Assembly (NCBI GenBank): GCA_003254885.1
Contig: QANT01002684.1
Coordinates: 91,064-155,063, forward strand
Length of the DNA stretch: 64,000 nt
Source of the DNA: Purshia tridentata
Taxonomy: Eukaryota > Streptophyta > Magnoliopsida > Rosales > Rosaceae
Direction: 5' to 3'
The notes under the pieces are model-generated. The model ran no database searches, was not told the DNA's origin, and was given only the letters and a program-made list of their open reading frames with translations. How positions within the stretch are numbered: the stretch's first letter is position 1; each line of letters opens with the position of its first letter. Shown one piece after another: positions 1-15,240 of this stretch. The position numbers were made by a program, and so were the translations under genes.

Positions 1-213
1 GATCAAATCATTATGGGGCTGAATGTCCAATTAATTAACCCATTAAAGTTTGATATGCAGGCAGAATTAATAAGGAACAAACAAACATTCCCTTGTTGTG
101 CAGAAGACATTAAAATAGAAAAAAAAAAAACAGAGAATCTCTGGTGGGATGAAAAATTAATGTAGCCGAGATGTCTAATTCACATCATAATTAAACCAAA
201 TATATATTTGTAC

Positions 214-1078
214 CTCCTGGAATATCTGGTGCTGCTAATGGTGGCGATGGCGCTAATGGTGGTGATGGCGCTAATGGTGGCGATGGCAGTTGTGCCACAG
301 CTGAAGGGTCAAAGAAGAGGTAAACCTCATACCTCAAGTTGCAACTGGGTGTAACAACTCTCCCACCTTTCTTCCCAAAACAACAAGCTGGGATGTCCCC
401 CAAAGCTGATTGTAGGCAACTATTGCAGTCAGCCTCAGACAAATCTGGAGTGCACTGCGCAAGTCCATATAATATTGTACTTTGATTACTATCAGAATTT
501 GGAGCTGTTGAGTTTCTCAGTGCATACTTACGAAAATCACCACCAGCTGCGGCTTCACTTGTTAGCGTTTCCATTAGGGTCCTAAGGTTCAACTCATCCA
601 CGCTCAATGATGAGAAGTTTTGTAAGTTCGACATATAGAAAGCAGGCCTTTCTTCTATTTTGCCAAATATGGAGCGGTTTGAGTAGCGTAGCATGCAATT
701 GTCGTACCACCCAATTGCCTCCTTCTGGTTAGGACAAGCGTCTGTGAGAACAGTTATAGCATAAGTGAGGCAACTACCGCAAGCATCGGGCTTAACATCT
801 CCTCTGCAGAGACCGATTGCATAGACTTTGTCAGAGTTTTCGCCGCTGGACGAATTGTAGAAACCATAGCCGTTGCCGCTGTTAGAGAGCAGAGAGGAGA
901 GAACACTATTGAGGTTGGTCTCATAGGTACTATTAGCTGTGTAGTTACCAAGGTCGTTTATACACAAGTTGTACAGAAAAGGTGGCGGAACAAGAGTGGC
1001 TTCATTAGTAATGATATTGACGATCATGAGTAACACAAGTTGTATACAAAGGAACAATCCAAATGGTGAGGAAACCAT
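214..1078 (-). CDS. Cysteine-rich receptor-like kinase, first exon only (gene continues past left edge)
   Basis: This exon encodes the signal peptide and the extracellular part of a DUF26 (Gnk2-type) receptor kinase. Two cysteine motifs of the form C-x8-C-x2-C are visible: CRGDVKPDACGSC and CTPDLSEADCNSC. I chose the ATG at 1078 because the protein there begins MVSS plus a hydrophobic stretch, like its paralogue at 5331; an in-frame ATG at 1144 would add 22 residues before the signal peptide. The exon ends at 214 with G|GT, the same place and phase as in the paralogue. Bases 1-213 are the start of intron 1; the membrane and kinase exons lie outside the window. Oddity: the stalk before the membrane holds three PPLAPS-like proline repeats that the paralogue lacks. 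In this family the ectodomain is at the cell surface; the ligand is unknown. Confidence 0.88.
234..287 (-). repeat. Three 18-bp tandem repeats coding a proline-rich stalk
   Basis: Units at 234-251, 252-269 and 270-287 differ by one base (unit 2 has GGTGATGGC where the others have GGTGGCGATGGC-type sequence). On the minus strand each codes a PPLAPS-type six-residue unit in the juxtamembrane part of the receptor kinase. The neighbouring CRK at 2049-5331 has a single short stretch here. Confidence 0.85.
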
Positions 1079-1144
1079 TTTTCCTGTTTTTGTAGCAGTC
1101 CCCACATTGTGAATATAAACAGACATTATCTCAAATCTCCTCAC

Positions 1145-2048
1145 ATTGCCGGAATCATTCAGTCAGTCAACCATAATAATTAATTAATCAATTATTATAA
1201 CTAAGAATGCATATTTTGATTCAATGTGAATATTCTAAACAAATTAATTAAAGCATTTGATTGAAATGGGACTGACTCAGGACAAGCCATGAATTTCCAA
1301 GCACTTTCGGATTTAATTACACACCACAACTTTTAAGATTTCGCCGCCAAGGTTGACCACAATTATAGCAACTACAAAGAAAAAACGAAATTAATAATGT
1401 TTACATACACAACTTTAATGCCACTTTGTGATGTAGGTTCATATGGGTGGTTCTATTTCATATAAACCTATATATTTTTATTTTATCATCAACAATTGTG
1501 GTGTATATAGTTTATCCGTTTATATATATTAGATTCTTGGCACATGCTCCGTGCATGTCCATTTAAATTTATGTTATGTAGTTTTTTTATATTTTTAGTT
1601 TTTAATAAATTATCCTCACTCTTTCCACCTTTTAAGTTAGTAGGGTGTTTTTTATTTTTAAAATTATATTTTAATTTTTATATTTTACAATTATATCTTT
1701 ATTTATTAGCTTAAATGAAAAATATTTATGAAAATGTAAAATTTAGTGAAGCCTATCTCCTGACTTGATAATAGTGAGGATACGTGAAAAAGTGGTGTGT
1801 GTGTTTGGTGTGATAAGTGGAAGGTAGAGCATGGGATCGTAATTTCCATGGCCCAACAAAATAATTTTCTCGACCTCTTGATTATCCAATAAAACACAAT
1901 TTGGGCCTCGGAAATGTGGGTTAGGGCTTCAGTTGGGCAAACGAAGAGGTTGGCTATTTGATTAGCGAAGTAATTAGAAACTGATCCAATAAATATGAAT
2001 TTTTATGATGGCTTTTAAGTTTGGCCAAAAAAACAGTAAAATCAAGCG
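1145..2048. other. Intergenic spacer between two CRK genes
   Basis: About 0.9 kb of AT-rich sequence. It holds the 5' flank of the left CRK and the 3' flank of the right one, both on the minus strand. I see no gene or RNA in it. Confidence 0.6.
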
Positions 2049-5331
<3,283 letters not shown>

Positions 5332-6070
5332 TGTTGCCTAATTGTGTGGCAGTAGTCCGCAGCTTGGATTAATTCTGTAATTAAACATAAAGGTACATTA
5401 TCTCTATCTCTCCACCGTTGTGGGACTCAGTCAGTCAACTAGAATCATAATTTATTATGCCTATGACAAGACAACAGCTTTGGGTGCCCACGACAAAGTC
5501 TTTGGTTCTGGTTTCAGTTCTTTGGCCTAGCTATCTCTTTCATGTCGTACTTTGCTTGCTTCTTCTTGCTTCTTGCTTGTGGCCATAGCGGCGTAGCATA
5601 CTCAGTCTTTAATTAGCTGGAGAAGCTAAAAGGAAGATTGAATTGACTCAGTTGGATAATCATATTTTCATTTTTAACCAAAAGCCATTAGCTCAGGATT
5701 GACCTTGCAGGTAATAAGACCTTTTCTTTTTTCTAAGGTTTTTGGATTAAATTACACAGGAACGTACGTATACTTCTAATGTTCATCACCGTAGCACATG
5801 ATTTTGGTCAAAAGCCAAACGTAGCAGGTTAAAAAGGAAGGTTGAATTGGAAATTATAACTTCTTAGAAAACTGATCGATCACACTGTAGGCTCTAAATA
5901 TGCTTCACGCATGTAATAACATTAATACTCAACCAAACAACTATAGAAAGGCTTTAAATAAACAAATCTTGAGTACTCTTTCAGTGAATACTTTTTTGGA
6001 TGCATGTCATATGTACACACAAATTTATTCATTCTCTATGATACATTTTAGAAATAAAAGCAGTATTCCA
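5332..6070. other. 5' flank of the complete CRK
   Basis: Promoter-side sequence of the minus-strand CRK. It contains several TGAC/GTCA W-box-like cores, which are too common to score. No coding sequence is recognised; the short ATG ORF at 5900-6094 has no family features. Confidence 0.5.
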
Positions 6071-6076
6071 AGTTCC

Positions 6077-6650
6077 CAACCATACCAAATATGAATTGAT
6101 CAAGGCTTGCGTTAGCGACAAACTCATAGACAAGAAACCTAGGAGCCTAGCCAAATTCTGATATTAAAGCTTGACCATACCACATTTTCAAATTTTAATC
6201 CCTTGAAAACCTACATCTTCTTCCTTGAAAAGCCTACCCTGCACTCAATGATTGTGAAAGTTAACTTGTTGCTCATTTAGGCACATAATCAATATTTATG
6301 GTCATATAATGATGTTTCATTGCCCTGTAAATAGAACCAAAACCACCCCGTCCAAATCTATTTGACTCAGAAAAGTTATTTTTGGCAACTTTAATTGAGC
6401 CAAAGTCAAATTGCAAGGCTTCTGCACTTCTGATTTCATCTGTTTCTTATAAAAGTAGTAAGAGCTCATTTTATTCCAGTGTAGGTAAAGAGAAACTAAG
6501 TAATCTCAACTTACCTTCAATCGGTGCTTCCTCTGTCTTCCTTTACTCTGGAATAAATGATGAGTGATATCACTATTACCAGAGAAACTACGGTTGGCAC
6601 AACAACTAAGATTACATTCCGAGATGTGATGCTCTTATGTTCTGCAAAAA
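6077..6650 (-). pseudogene. CRK kinase-gene remnant (membrane and N-lobe exons only)
   Basis: Three pieces match exons 2, 3 and 4 of the CRK at 2049-5331, in the same order and strand. The membrane exon lies about 6514-6641 (VILVVVPTVVSLVIVI helix) and runs into an in-frame TGA before its donor. The exon 3 equivalent at about 6327-6438 is still open, reading ALQFDFGSI and a glycine loop FGRGGFG. The exon 4 equivalent at about 6079-6190 is cut and scrambled after the YEF-type stretch. The ectodomain exon and the kinase C-lobe are missing. It is a decayed tandem copy of the neighbouring CRK. Confidence 0.82.
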
Positions 6651-7600
6651 TCAGAAATCTTGTCTAATCAAACCATTCTCGGGGCTGAATTTTCAATTAT
6701 ATCCATCCACTGGGTACAAAGAAACATTCATACACATGATCATCAAAGAAATTTGACACTTATAAAAATTATTTTTTTATATTTTTTTAATAAGGGTAAA
6801 TTTGGGTTAAACATTTTACAAAAATGAAGGTGGGTATAAAGAGGAAATATTTGGGCTTAAATAGCCCCACTATAATGAAATGCATTTTTAGAATCCTACG
6901 GAATGTTATAGGTGCCGCTATTCGGAACCAATTTTTTATCAGTAACTCCAATAATATAATGAAATGTTAATTTCTAATTTGATAATGATTTTGTTATCAG
7001 ACGCTAAGTTTTAGTTATTTTATATGTTGTATGTATTCAATCAATGAATTTTTCTTTCTTAGTAATTTTTTTAATATGTTAGAAATGGCTTAATTTTAAT
7101 TTTAGCATACGGCTCACAAAATCTCAAATTTGACCCTCTCTCTCCCAACAAGTTCTCACGAGAACTAGTATGTTAGCAGACATTATGAGAGTGCATGTAT
7201 ATCCCCCCATCTACTACTAGATGAGTTATCCTCACAGACCCCCAATCTGGTAGCCTGGAGAGAGAGAGGAATAAAAATAGAGAAGATGGAGAGGAGGCAC
7301 CAGCAGCGGAGGGAGGTGGCGCTGGCGTCAGGTGGAGTAAAAGGGGTGGCCCGGGGGGTGTGGCTTTGTTGTTATTTTCAATTTGACGCAAGGGTAAAAT
7401 ATAAATTTTATTTTAAAAAAAGGTGGGAGGTCATCTGAGGAATTTGAGTGGGTTTGTTTAGAATTTTTATTCATTAATATTTTCTAGTATATAATAAACT
7501 AAACATTATTTGACCATCATGGATTCATGATCGATCACATGAATAAGATGAAAGAGAAGAAGACGAATAAGAATGAATATTTAATAATTAATAATTAAGC
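6651..7600. other. Spacer between two kinase remnants
   Basis: AT-rich, with a GC-richer patch at about 7200-7390 that gives a low-complexity proline/serine ORF on the minus strand. No gene is recognised. The missing CRK ectodomain exon expected here is absent. Confidence 0.5.
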
Positions 7601-7604
7601 AGAA

Positions 7605-7760
7605 CTAACAATTCCGGCAGCCTAAAGCAGCATGATATCCATCTCCGGCGAAACCTTTCTTGCACCTGCGCCTATATCCCTGAGTCCCATTAGGTGTCGA
7701 AACGACGGTACAATTGGCGTTGCCATATATGACACTTGCAGGGTCCTTCCAGCCAGCACC
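7605..7760 (-). pseudogene. Fragment resembling the EGF-like region of a wall-associated kinase-like protein
   Basis: On the minus strand, between a TAG at 7761-7763 and a TAG at 7605-7607, the frame reads GNANCTVVSTPNGTQGY followed by a basic cysteine stretch, then KKGFAGDGYH and LGCRNC. The spacing C-(CxxGFxGDGY)-GC is that of the degenerate EGF-like module near the membrane in WAK-like kinases. Only about 50 residues remain and the frame closes on both sides, so this is a relic. A CRK-type kinase remnant lies on the same strand at 8181-8690, but the two belong to different receptor families. The assignment rests on motif recall only. Confidence 0.5.
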
Positions 7761-8180
7761 CTATCTGCACCACTTGAACCTCCAACATTTCCGACGTGAC
7801 CTCGGAGATATTCAACGACAGTGGCGCGGATAACGATGACAATAAGGGAAACAACTAATTTTGTGCACTTATTATTTTCAAAATTAACACGCCAAGGTAT
7901 ATATATATAATTATTAGAAAATTTCTCACGCATTACATATTTCAGAATCATATATAATTCATGACATATTTCAGAACCATATGTCCACTGCAAATACATT
8001 AAGAAAAATGTTGTGAGAACTTTAATTAACCTAAATGGAAATTGTTCATGGTGCTTATGCTGAAATTATGTTATTGCTTTGTTTAGTCAATTCTATGGTA
8101 AATAAACTAATCAGAGGCATATCATAAATAACATGCGTATAATCAAACCCACATATATAGAGTCTAGTCTAATACTTACT

Positions 8181-8690
8181 AGGTCCCCATAATTCAACTG
8201 GTTTCACCTAGTCTTTGGTCAAGCATAAACAATTTCATCATGTCAAAATCTGAAATTTTGGGATATATTTTTGCATCTAACAAAATGTTACTAGCTATGA
8301 GATCATGATGAATAATCTTAAGACGAGAATCTTTATGAAGATAAAGAAGACCTCATCCAATGCCTATTGAAATTTCGTAGCGAGTATTCCAGTCCAAATG
8401 TGAGTGCTTGATTAGATTAATTACATATTCAAACAAAAATAATAGTATATAGTTGAAGATGTTTGTTGCAATGTTTTTTTTTTTTTTCGGAAGACCACAC
8501 TTTTTATGTTGCATTTCGAAATAAAACTAGAATTCCAAACATATTAATTATTATGAATTGATCGAGACTTCCGTTTGGGACAAACTCATAAATAAGAAGT
8601 CTTCCATTTCTTTCTAGGCAAAAGCCAAGGAGCCTAACTAATTTTCGGTTTTGTAGTCTGGCCACTAAGGTCAAAGGAAAGGGATCGAAT
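8181..8690 (-). pseudogene. Decayed CRK kinase-domain remnant
   Basis: Two blocks match the CRK kinase exons: 8181-8450 matches exon 5 (catalytic loop) and about 8545-8670 matches exon 4. The catalytic HRD now reads HHD and the DFG reads DFD, so no active kinase could result. Frames are interrupted. No exon 6 or 7 equivalent is seen to the left, and no membrane or DUF26 exon to the right. It is the third kinase copy in this minus-strand cluster and the most decayed. Confidence 0.8.
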
Positions 8691-9120
8691 CAACAAAACA
8701 AGAAGATAAAACAAAAGAGTGAAATTATAGATGAACATATAATAACCGTTAATTGACTTGATCAACTCAAGATAATATATAAAAATATACTTCATTGATT
8801 TTTTCAAGCTATTTTACAAGCAATCATATGCAACATGACTTGGTAATTTTTTTTTTAATTAATCAGTTGTTGTCTATAAGTTTTTAAGTTCTTATAGAAT
8901 AGAGAGTCCCACACAGGTTGGGCCTTGAAATGTGTTGAGTTCACTTCGGTTGGGCCTGAAGTTCGTTATTGCACTAACAAAAAGGCAAATGATTGAATAC
9001 CTGAGATTTGAAAGTCGGCTCAAACATATCGATAGTCTAAGTAGTAGGGCGTGCGAGGTGAACACTCATTGGCTCATTAGCCACATACACACTCATGACT
9101 CATAGCCACATACACACTTA

Positions 9121-9399
9121 GGTGTCAAACATTAAATTGGGCATATTGTGCTTTTGTGATGTACTCGTGTCAGCCTCTATAATTAAAACCTACACCCAGC
9201 ACGGTCCACAACTAGTGTCCTATTCGTTCTCGTGTCGTGCCTTAAACATGTTAGCCTACGGGCCATTTTACTTTTTAGAATGAGAAAACTTATCTTATGA
9301 TATTTGTTATGATATTTGTCATTCTTTATAATAAATATGTCATGCCTTTACTTGTGTCATGTCGTGCCGTGCTCGAATCCACCCGGCCCGTTTGACACC
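9121..9399. mobile_element. Short inverted-repeat element (MITE-like, degraded)
   Basis: The left end reads GGTGTCAAAC and the right end is its exact complement, GTTTGACACC. The next bases on both sides also pair partly (a GGGC/GCCC block). The length is 279 bp with no coding capacity. Such ends are common in hAT-derived MITEs, but no clear 8-bp target duplication is visible, so the superfamily is uncertain. Confidence 0.5.
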
Positions 9400-10261
9400 T
9401 TTATACTCAAAGAAGGTGCGCATCTCTTTCATTCTTTCTATCCCCCCACTGGGCTGAAAGGAGATAACATTGAACAAACATTTCTAGGCTATCCTAATTA
9501 AATGGGCTTTAATTCACTAAACCTGTTTGTGGTTCCCATGTAATGGACTCAGACATCATTTTCAACAATACTACATATCATTATCATCATTACAAATTAA
9601 TGTCGAAATTATGAACAACAAAACATGGTAGTTTTGATTGAAGTACATATAAAGATGTTTTTTGAAAATGATTTCCATATATCTTTTATGTTTCAACGAC
9701 AAAGACATATATATCAAGCAAGAATGAGTGAGTAATCAACCAAATCTCTTTCCATTATGCATATATGCATATGTTGTTGCAGTTCACTCTGCTCCCTTGT
9801 ATATAAAGCTATATATGAGACATATATAATTGCATTGCTAGATCATCAAGAAAGGATCATAATGAATAGACTGAAATTAAGTGAAGGAACTGAGATTCTT
9901 CTGTCCTGCTGTAACCATTATGCACTGTATATATATATATTGGAATCAGGGACCTACTCACAGGGTCACCTACATTTTTGTGTTCAATTTCAAGATTTCC
10001 ATTATATACATGTACAGGACTTCCCACTTACTAATTATTCGAAGGCCTGCAACTGGGTGTCATATAGACCAAAGTTGGCTGGGCTAGCTAGATCGAAGAA
10101 AGTTCTTAGCTAGAGTATATTCGTCTCATGTCAAAATTACACTCACTTTCTCTCTCACTCTGTGTCTCATAATGTTCCTGCTTACCAACCAGTGTGAGGG
10201 GCCATAATGTTTGAGGAACGCATGTAGTAATCACGCGGCCATGGCCAACGTTACTAGCTAC

Positions 10262-10755
10262 TATTGCAAGAAAGATTCCACGTCAAAAGCGTGAGATTTT
10301 GCATAATGACTTATAAGAGTTTTGGCTACTTCTCATATTGCCAATTGGTTTAGAGATGTATACCTAAATTTTTTCATATGTAAGAGTGAGAGAAATATCT
10401 CACATAAAAAATGTGAGGAAAGCATACCCAAACCCCTTTTCATTGCAAAGTCACTATGTAAGGCCTTCTTACATTTTTTATGTAGAATCTTTCTCTCAAC
10501 ATGCTTCGGCACGTGTGGAGTCACTCAAGTCTAGCACGTGAAAAATTTATATTGAGTGATGCGAAAGCATGTATGGTTGTTGGGCCTAACACGTGAGGCC
10601 CAAGGCCTATGTCTTGGTTGCCATGAGTTTGAATTCTGATACTATAAAGACATTCATTCCAAAATTAATTAATAATGAAAAAAGTGGTCTAAACATTTAT
10701 AAGTCATTATACAAGGCCTGCTCACATTTTTGACGTGGAATTTCTCTCAACAGTT
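10262..10755. mobile_element. Inverted-repeat (foldback-like) element
   Basis: The left arm (about 10268-10330) contains ATTCCACGTCAAAA and GCATAATGACTTATAA. The right arm (about 10690-10752) carries the reverse complements: TTATAAGTCATTATAC, then TTTTTGACGTGGAATT. A further copy of the right-arm pattern lies inside at about 10455-10500, so the element is nested or internally duplicated. No transposase ORF. A related piece is at about 14280-14390. Confidence 0.55.
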
Positions 10756-11384
10756 ACTAATAATGCAGGGCTTATGTACATACAACAGCTTTTGCCTTTA
10801 TTCTCATGATAAGGACAATGAAATTCATTGCGAGCGCCATTCACTCATGCAAATTGCTTGCTTTTTCTTCTGTTCGTTTATATATATGATTGATAGTAAG
10901 AACATGAAATCCAAGAATACTGGGATCGTAACATCACTATCAGTATTTCCCACTTGGGTCTTTTGTCGAATCACTAAAAGATCCTATCTTTAACAAGGCA
11001 AAAACTATAGCTGGTGCACTATAATAAAGATACTGACATACCATCGAGAAAAATATTTTGTTAATTAATTGGATAATTAACAAGGAATTATATGATAGAT
11101 ATGTTGGGAGCTCAGGGATTAATTAGAATAAACACTTGAAACTAAAAAAATGAATCTATAAGTCTATAACACATTTTAAAATTTGTGTTATCTACGGCAG
11201 ATCCCATAATATGTGTCATTTTCTTTAAATAAAATTATATAAATTTTTTTGGCCGGTCGAATTATAATAAATCTTTAAATTTATGTTACACCAATAAGAT
11301 AGAAACATTTAAAAACAATACAAATTCAATCTTAAAAAATTGTTGTCTTTAACCAATGCCATGAAAAGGGTCAAATTTCACCTG

Positions 11385-11426
11385 ACGTCATCGATTGCAG
11401 TAGATACGTCATCGATTGCAGTAGAT
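11385..11426. repeat. 21-bp perfect tandem duplication
   Basis: The 21-mer beginning ACGTCATCGATTGC occurs twice without spacer (11385-11405 and 11406-11426). Each copy has an ACGTCA core, the type bound by TGA-class bZIP factors, so the duplication doubles a possible site. Any role is inference. Confidence 0.85.
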
Positions 11427-11554
11427 ACACATCTAACTACAAAATCCATCCCATTAATACCAAAAGACTGTTTGATAAACGAAGGTATCAAGCATGCGTC
11501 GGTTTAGAAAACAAGTAGATTAACATGTATGTCCTTTTCAACTCCCAACCGTAT

Positions 11555-12060
11555 TCACTTTAGATGCACCTCCCGAGAACCATCCAACGGTCCGGATTCA
11601 AGCATGGCTTTCGTCACAAAGATCCACGTCCAAACGTAAAAACTGACAAATCTTTCCCAAACAAGGAACAAAACAAAGCGGGTTGTTGCATGACACGTGG
11701 TGAGTAGAGTCAATGACGATACTACCCTCCACCATCAAATCAAAGTACACTAATCCTTATACGATATTCGGGGTCACTTCAGTCCTTGACGTTCTTTCTG
11801 AAGCATTGCTATCATACGGCATACCAGTGTAGGTGAAAGGTGTCAGGGTCGTTTTGGTCTTTTAAGTCAGAAGGACGGCAAACATTGCATAATGCATATC
11901 GAGATTCTATTGGCTGAGAGATTTTACAGTCAGTGCCACGTGACTGCCAGGGTTGACGGTAAGTGTAGGTCACGTGACATCAGCCTTGCCGTCTGGATCC
12001 GACCCAGTACCCACCATCCACCAGCCATAACTCAAGCTTGTCGTACACATTCTTCTCCCA
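11555..12060. other. GC-richer island with G-box and ACGT cores
   Basis: In AT-rich surroundings this stretch is clearly less AT-rich and holds several ACGT-core sites: GACACGTGG near 11694, GCCACGTGAC near 11936 and TCACGTGAC near 11971. No convincing ORF spans it. It could be a distal regulatory region of the YUCCA gene, a promoter of an unrecognised transcript, or a relic of one. Confidence 0.35.
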
Positions 12061-13726
12061 CCCCCAAAACTAATTAAGGCAAATCATAACTTCATATCTA
12101 CATTTTCTTCATCATCCATGCAAATTGGATTTTCAATTTTCATTAAAAATAATAATAAATTGGTGAGGGATGAAATTAAGCTATAAATTGTTTTTTTATT
12201 TATAGAATATTAAGCTATACTTTGGTTACTGATAAATATTGATGTTATGCTTATGGAAAATACAATTTATTGTGCACGTGGTGTAATCCTCATCCAATTT
12301 GTAGGAATCACATTGTAAGAGGGATCAGACATTAAGTTATCATAATGTAAATTTGATTCATTGTACCAAAACAAAAATGTGCCACTATATATAATTCGAA
12401 TAGGCAAAATGTAATTCACTTTTTCTAAAATTAATTTATTACCCACCTAAATTTATATACATAAATTTTAAGCTCGATCTCATTTTATCACTTAAAAAAA
12501 TTGTCATTTTACCACCTGAATTCAAAATTTGTTACAACGTACCACTTCGTGCTTCATTTCAACTAAACTTCTGTAGATAGTAAGATTGTTTTGGTCTTTT
12601 CAAATAAGTTTTTTATTGTCTCAAAGCAGTTCATTTTAAAATAAAAAAATAAATTAATAGAAACTTGAAAAAGACAAAAACACATTATTTTAACAAAATT
12701 TTAGACAAAATAAGCTAAAAGTGGTACATTGAATGTTTAATTGAAATGATAAATTAGAATAATTTTTATTTAAGTGGTGAAGTGAGATCTCGAATCCAAA
12801 GTTCTAAGTAGGTAAAATGTAAAAAAGCCTCAAATAAATAGATGAATTGGAAGGGCATTTCGTTGTTTTATATTTTGACCTTATTAACTAGAATAAGACT
12901 AGTTTTCCCATTAAGATTGTGACTTGTGAAGAGCATATATCTTCACATGCCTGGCCTCTGCTGAAATATTGATATATCATGCATGCCAGCTGCTAGGGCT
13001 GCCACAGAAACAGAGACTTCCTTGAAAACAATTCTCCGAAGTTAGAAACTCCGTTTGGTCCTCCGATAAAAGCCATGAACGAGCAGAGCTATGTAGCTGT
13101 CCTAAATGAAACAGTTTCAACAGAGGACTGCATGCAGAGATGGCTAGCTAGCTAGTTGGTCCCTAAAACTCCAGTTAACGTTGAAGTTTCGAACGTATAT
13201 ATGTATAGTATATATAGTATGGGGCTCATCATCGATCGGTAATATTTTAGCTGCCAACCCAACTGTACTGTTTGATGAAGACAGAATGAGATAGAGAGAA
13301 TGAGGAGAACTGTGTATATATATAGTGGGGACCTAATGAATTAAATAGCTCTGGATTAATTGATGCTTCAAGGACAGACCTGTATACGATATTGGTCGAT
13401 CGTGGACTTAACAAGCGAATCTGGGAACTTTGAACACCAGGGCATCCATGCATCTCTTTCAAAGTAGGTATCAACACCTAGCTAGCTAGCTCTTCAACTT
13501 ATTCATATCACTTACGTACATAATTAGTTAACTATTAGCTAATTATTATAATTGATCATAATAGAACATAAGTTTGCACTTTTCAGGTTGCTTTAATTTG
13601 ATCTAACTTTATCAACAAAGTCTATATATATCATGAGAAAAAGATAAAGAAAAAGAAAAATTCTCAACAATACTCATCATTAAACACCCTAACTTTTTGT
13701 TACCAACTTATATAATAGTCTAATAG

Positions 13727-13729
13727 ATG

Positions 13730-13766
<37 letters not shown>

Positions 13767-13767
13767 N
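13727..13767. repeat. (TA)n microsatellite with one unresolved base
   Basis: A TA run of about 38 bases ending in an N at 13767. The true repeat length is probably uncertain in the assembly. Confidence 0.9.
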
Positions 13768-14999
13768 AGTTTTTTGTTGGTATAATATTTTGCTTTCGAT
13801 CTATAATCACAATGTCTATATTATGAAAAACAAAAAAAAACAAAACAAAAATCCTCAACATTTCTCATCATTTAAGGGAACCTCAACTTTTGGGTACCAA
13901 GTTAGAGAACATATGATAAATATATAGCAGTTTTTTATTAGTATAAATATTTCTGGTTGCTTTAGATCTAATCAACTAGCTTGCTAGTCACATTATCAAA
14001 AATGTTATATTATGAAAAAATAAATAAAAAATCCTCCACATATATATATTACTCATCATTTAAGGGACACCGGCCCCAAGGTTACCAACATATATATATA
14101 TACACACACACATATATATAGCGGTTTTTTTTATTAATATAAATAAGTGGGATTCAAAGTGATCAAACTATGAAAAAATAAAATATTGTTACACTGGTTT
14201 GATGATATAGCCAACAAATTTGAACAATAGTTTGCAATTCTAGTATTACGTCTCATATTCTCTTGCAAGATAGTTTATCATGTTGTGAAAATGTAGAGTG
14301 TTATCTCACATTTTAAAATTATAACCTTGCATAATGACTTATAAAGATTTAGGGATGTCTAAATTTCTTCATAATAAAAATATTGTCCAACAATACATAA
14401 AGGGATTGGTTACACAACACATAAAAACTTTCCAAATATACCATTCTTTTTTAAATTAAATTTAACTATGACTTTATTTCACCCATTGGGGGCCCAAAAT
14501 TTGACATGACACTACAAATAAAGGGATTCATTTTTGCGGTGAGCAAAATGGACTCTAAATAAAGTTTGGCACATTATTTGTCTCATCCCTTGGTGATACC
14601 ATTGTTTTTAAAAGGACTAAGCATTTGACATAAATAAATAAAAGGAGAAAGTTTTAAATGAGGATGCCTCATATAAGAAAAATGAGAAGTTGAAAACATC
14701 TTATATCGGACCTACAAGTCAATGATCTGAACAATCCATATTTTAAGATATCAATGAGTGTTTTCAAGTGAATTTACAGCAAATACTTATACTTTTAATA
14801 AATAATTTTAACAAAAGTATTATCAAGTAAAAGCTTTTGAACATTAGGCTAAACTTTTAAAATCCATCATTTATTCATAACTAACATATCAGTTCGTAAC
14901 ATTATATAACAGTATTACAGTCAAACAACTCCCACCCAAAAAAAAAATTTCAAAGATTACGCTAAAATTAAATAAGATCTAATTGCATTTTTATGTTGT

Positions 15000-15240
15000 T
15001 ATCGTGTCCGGCAGAAGACGGCAAGAATTAAGCCACGTGGTGCAAGAAAGGCAATAGTTCGAGGTCAATCGGACGGCTACTGACGCACGAAATATTTATC
15101 TCCGCTTGCTTCCTACCATGCAACAACTATTTAGTCCCGTGCTTACTTGGCATCCACGTAGCATCATCTCACGTCACCATGTAACCAACCATTTCTTGTG
15201 TACTTCACACCACGCGGCACGCGCCTTCTAAATGTCCTTC
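15000..15240. other. Second GC-richer island with ACGT cores
   Basis: It contains GCCACGTGG near 15032, CCACGTAG near 15155 and CTCACGTCACC near 15169. No gene is recognised. It lies about 1.5 kb upstream of the YUCCA start codon. Confidence 0.35.

Noticed and set aside
9366-9390. Possible tRNA T-loop (GTGCTCGAATCC)
   Set aside because: No acceptor stem or anticodon arm could be laid out around it; it falls inside the inverted-repeat element.
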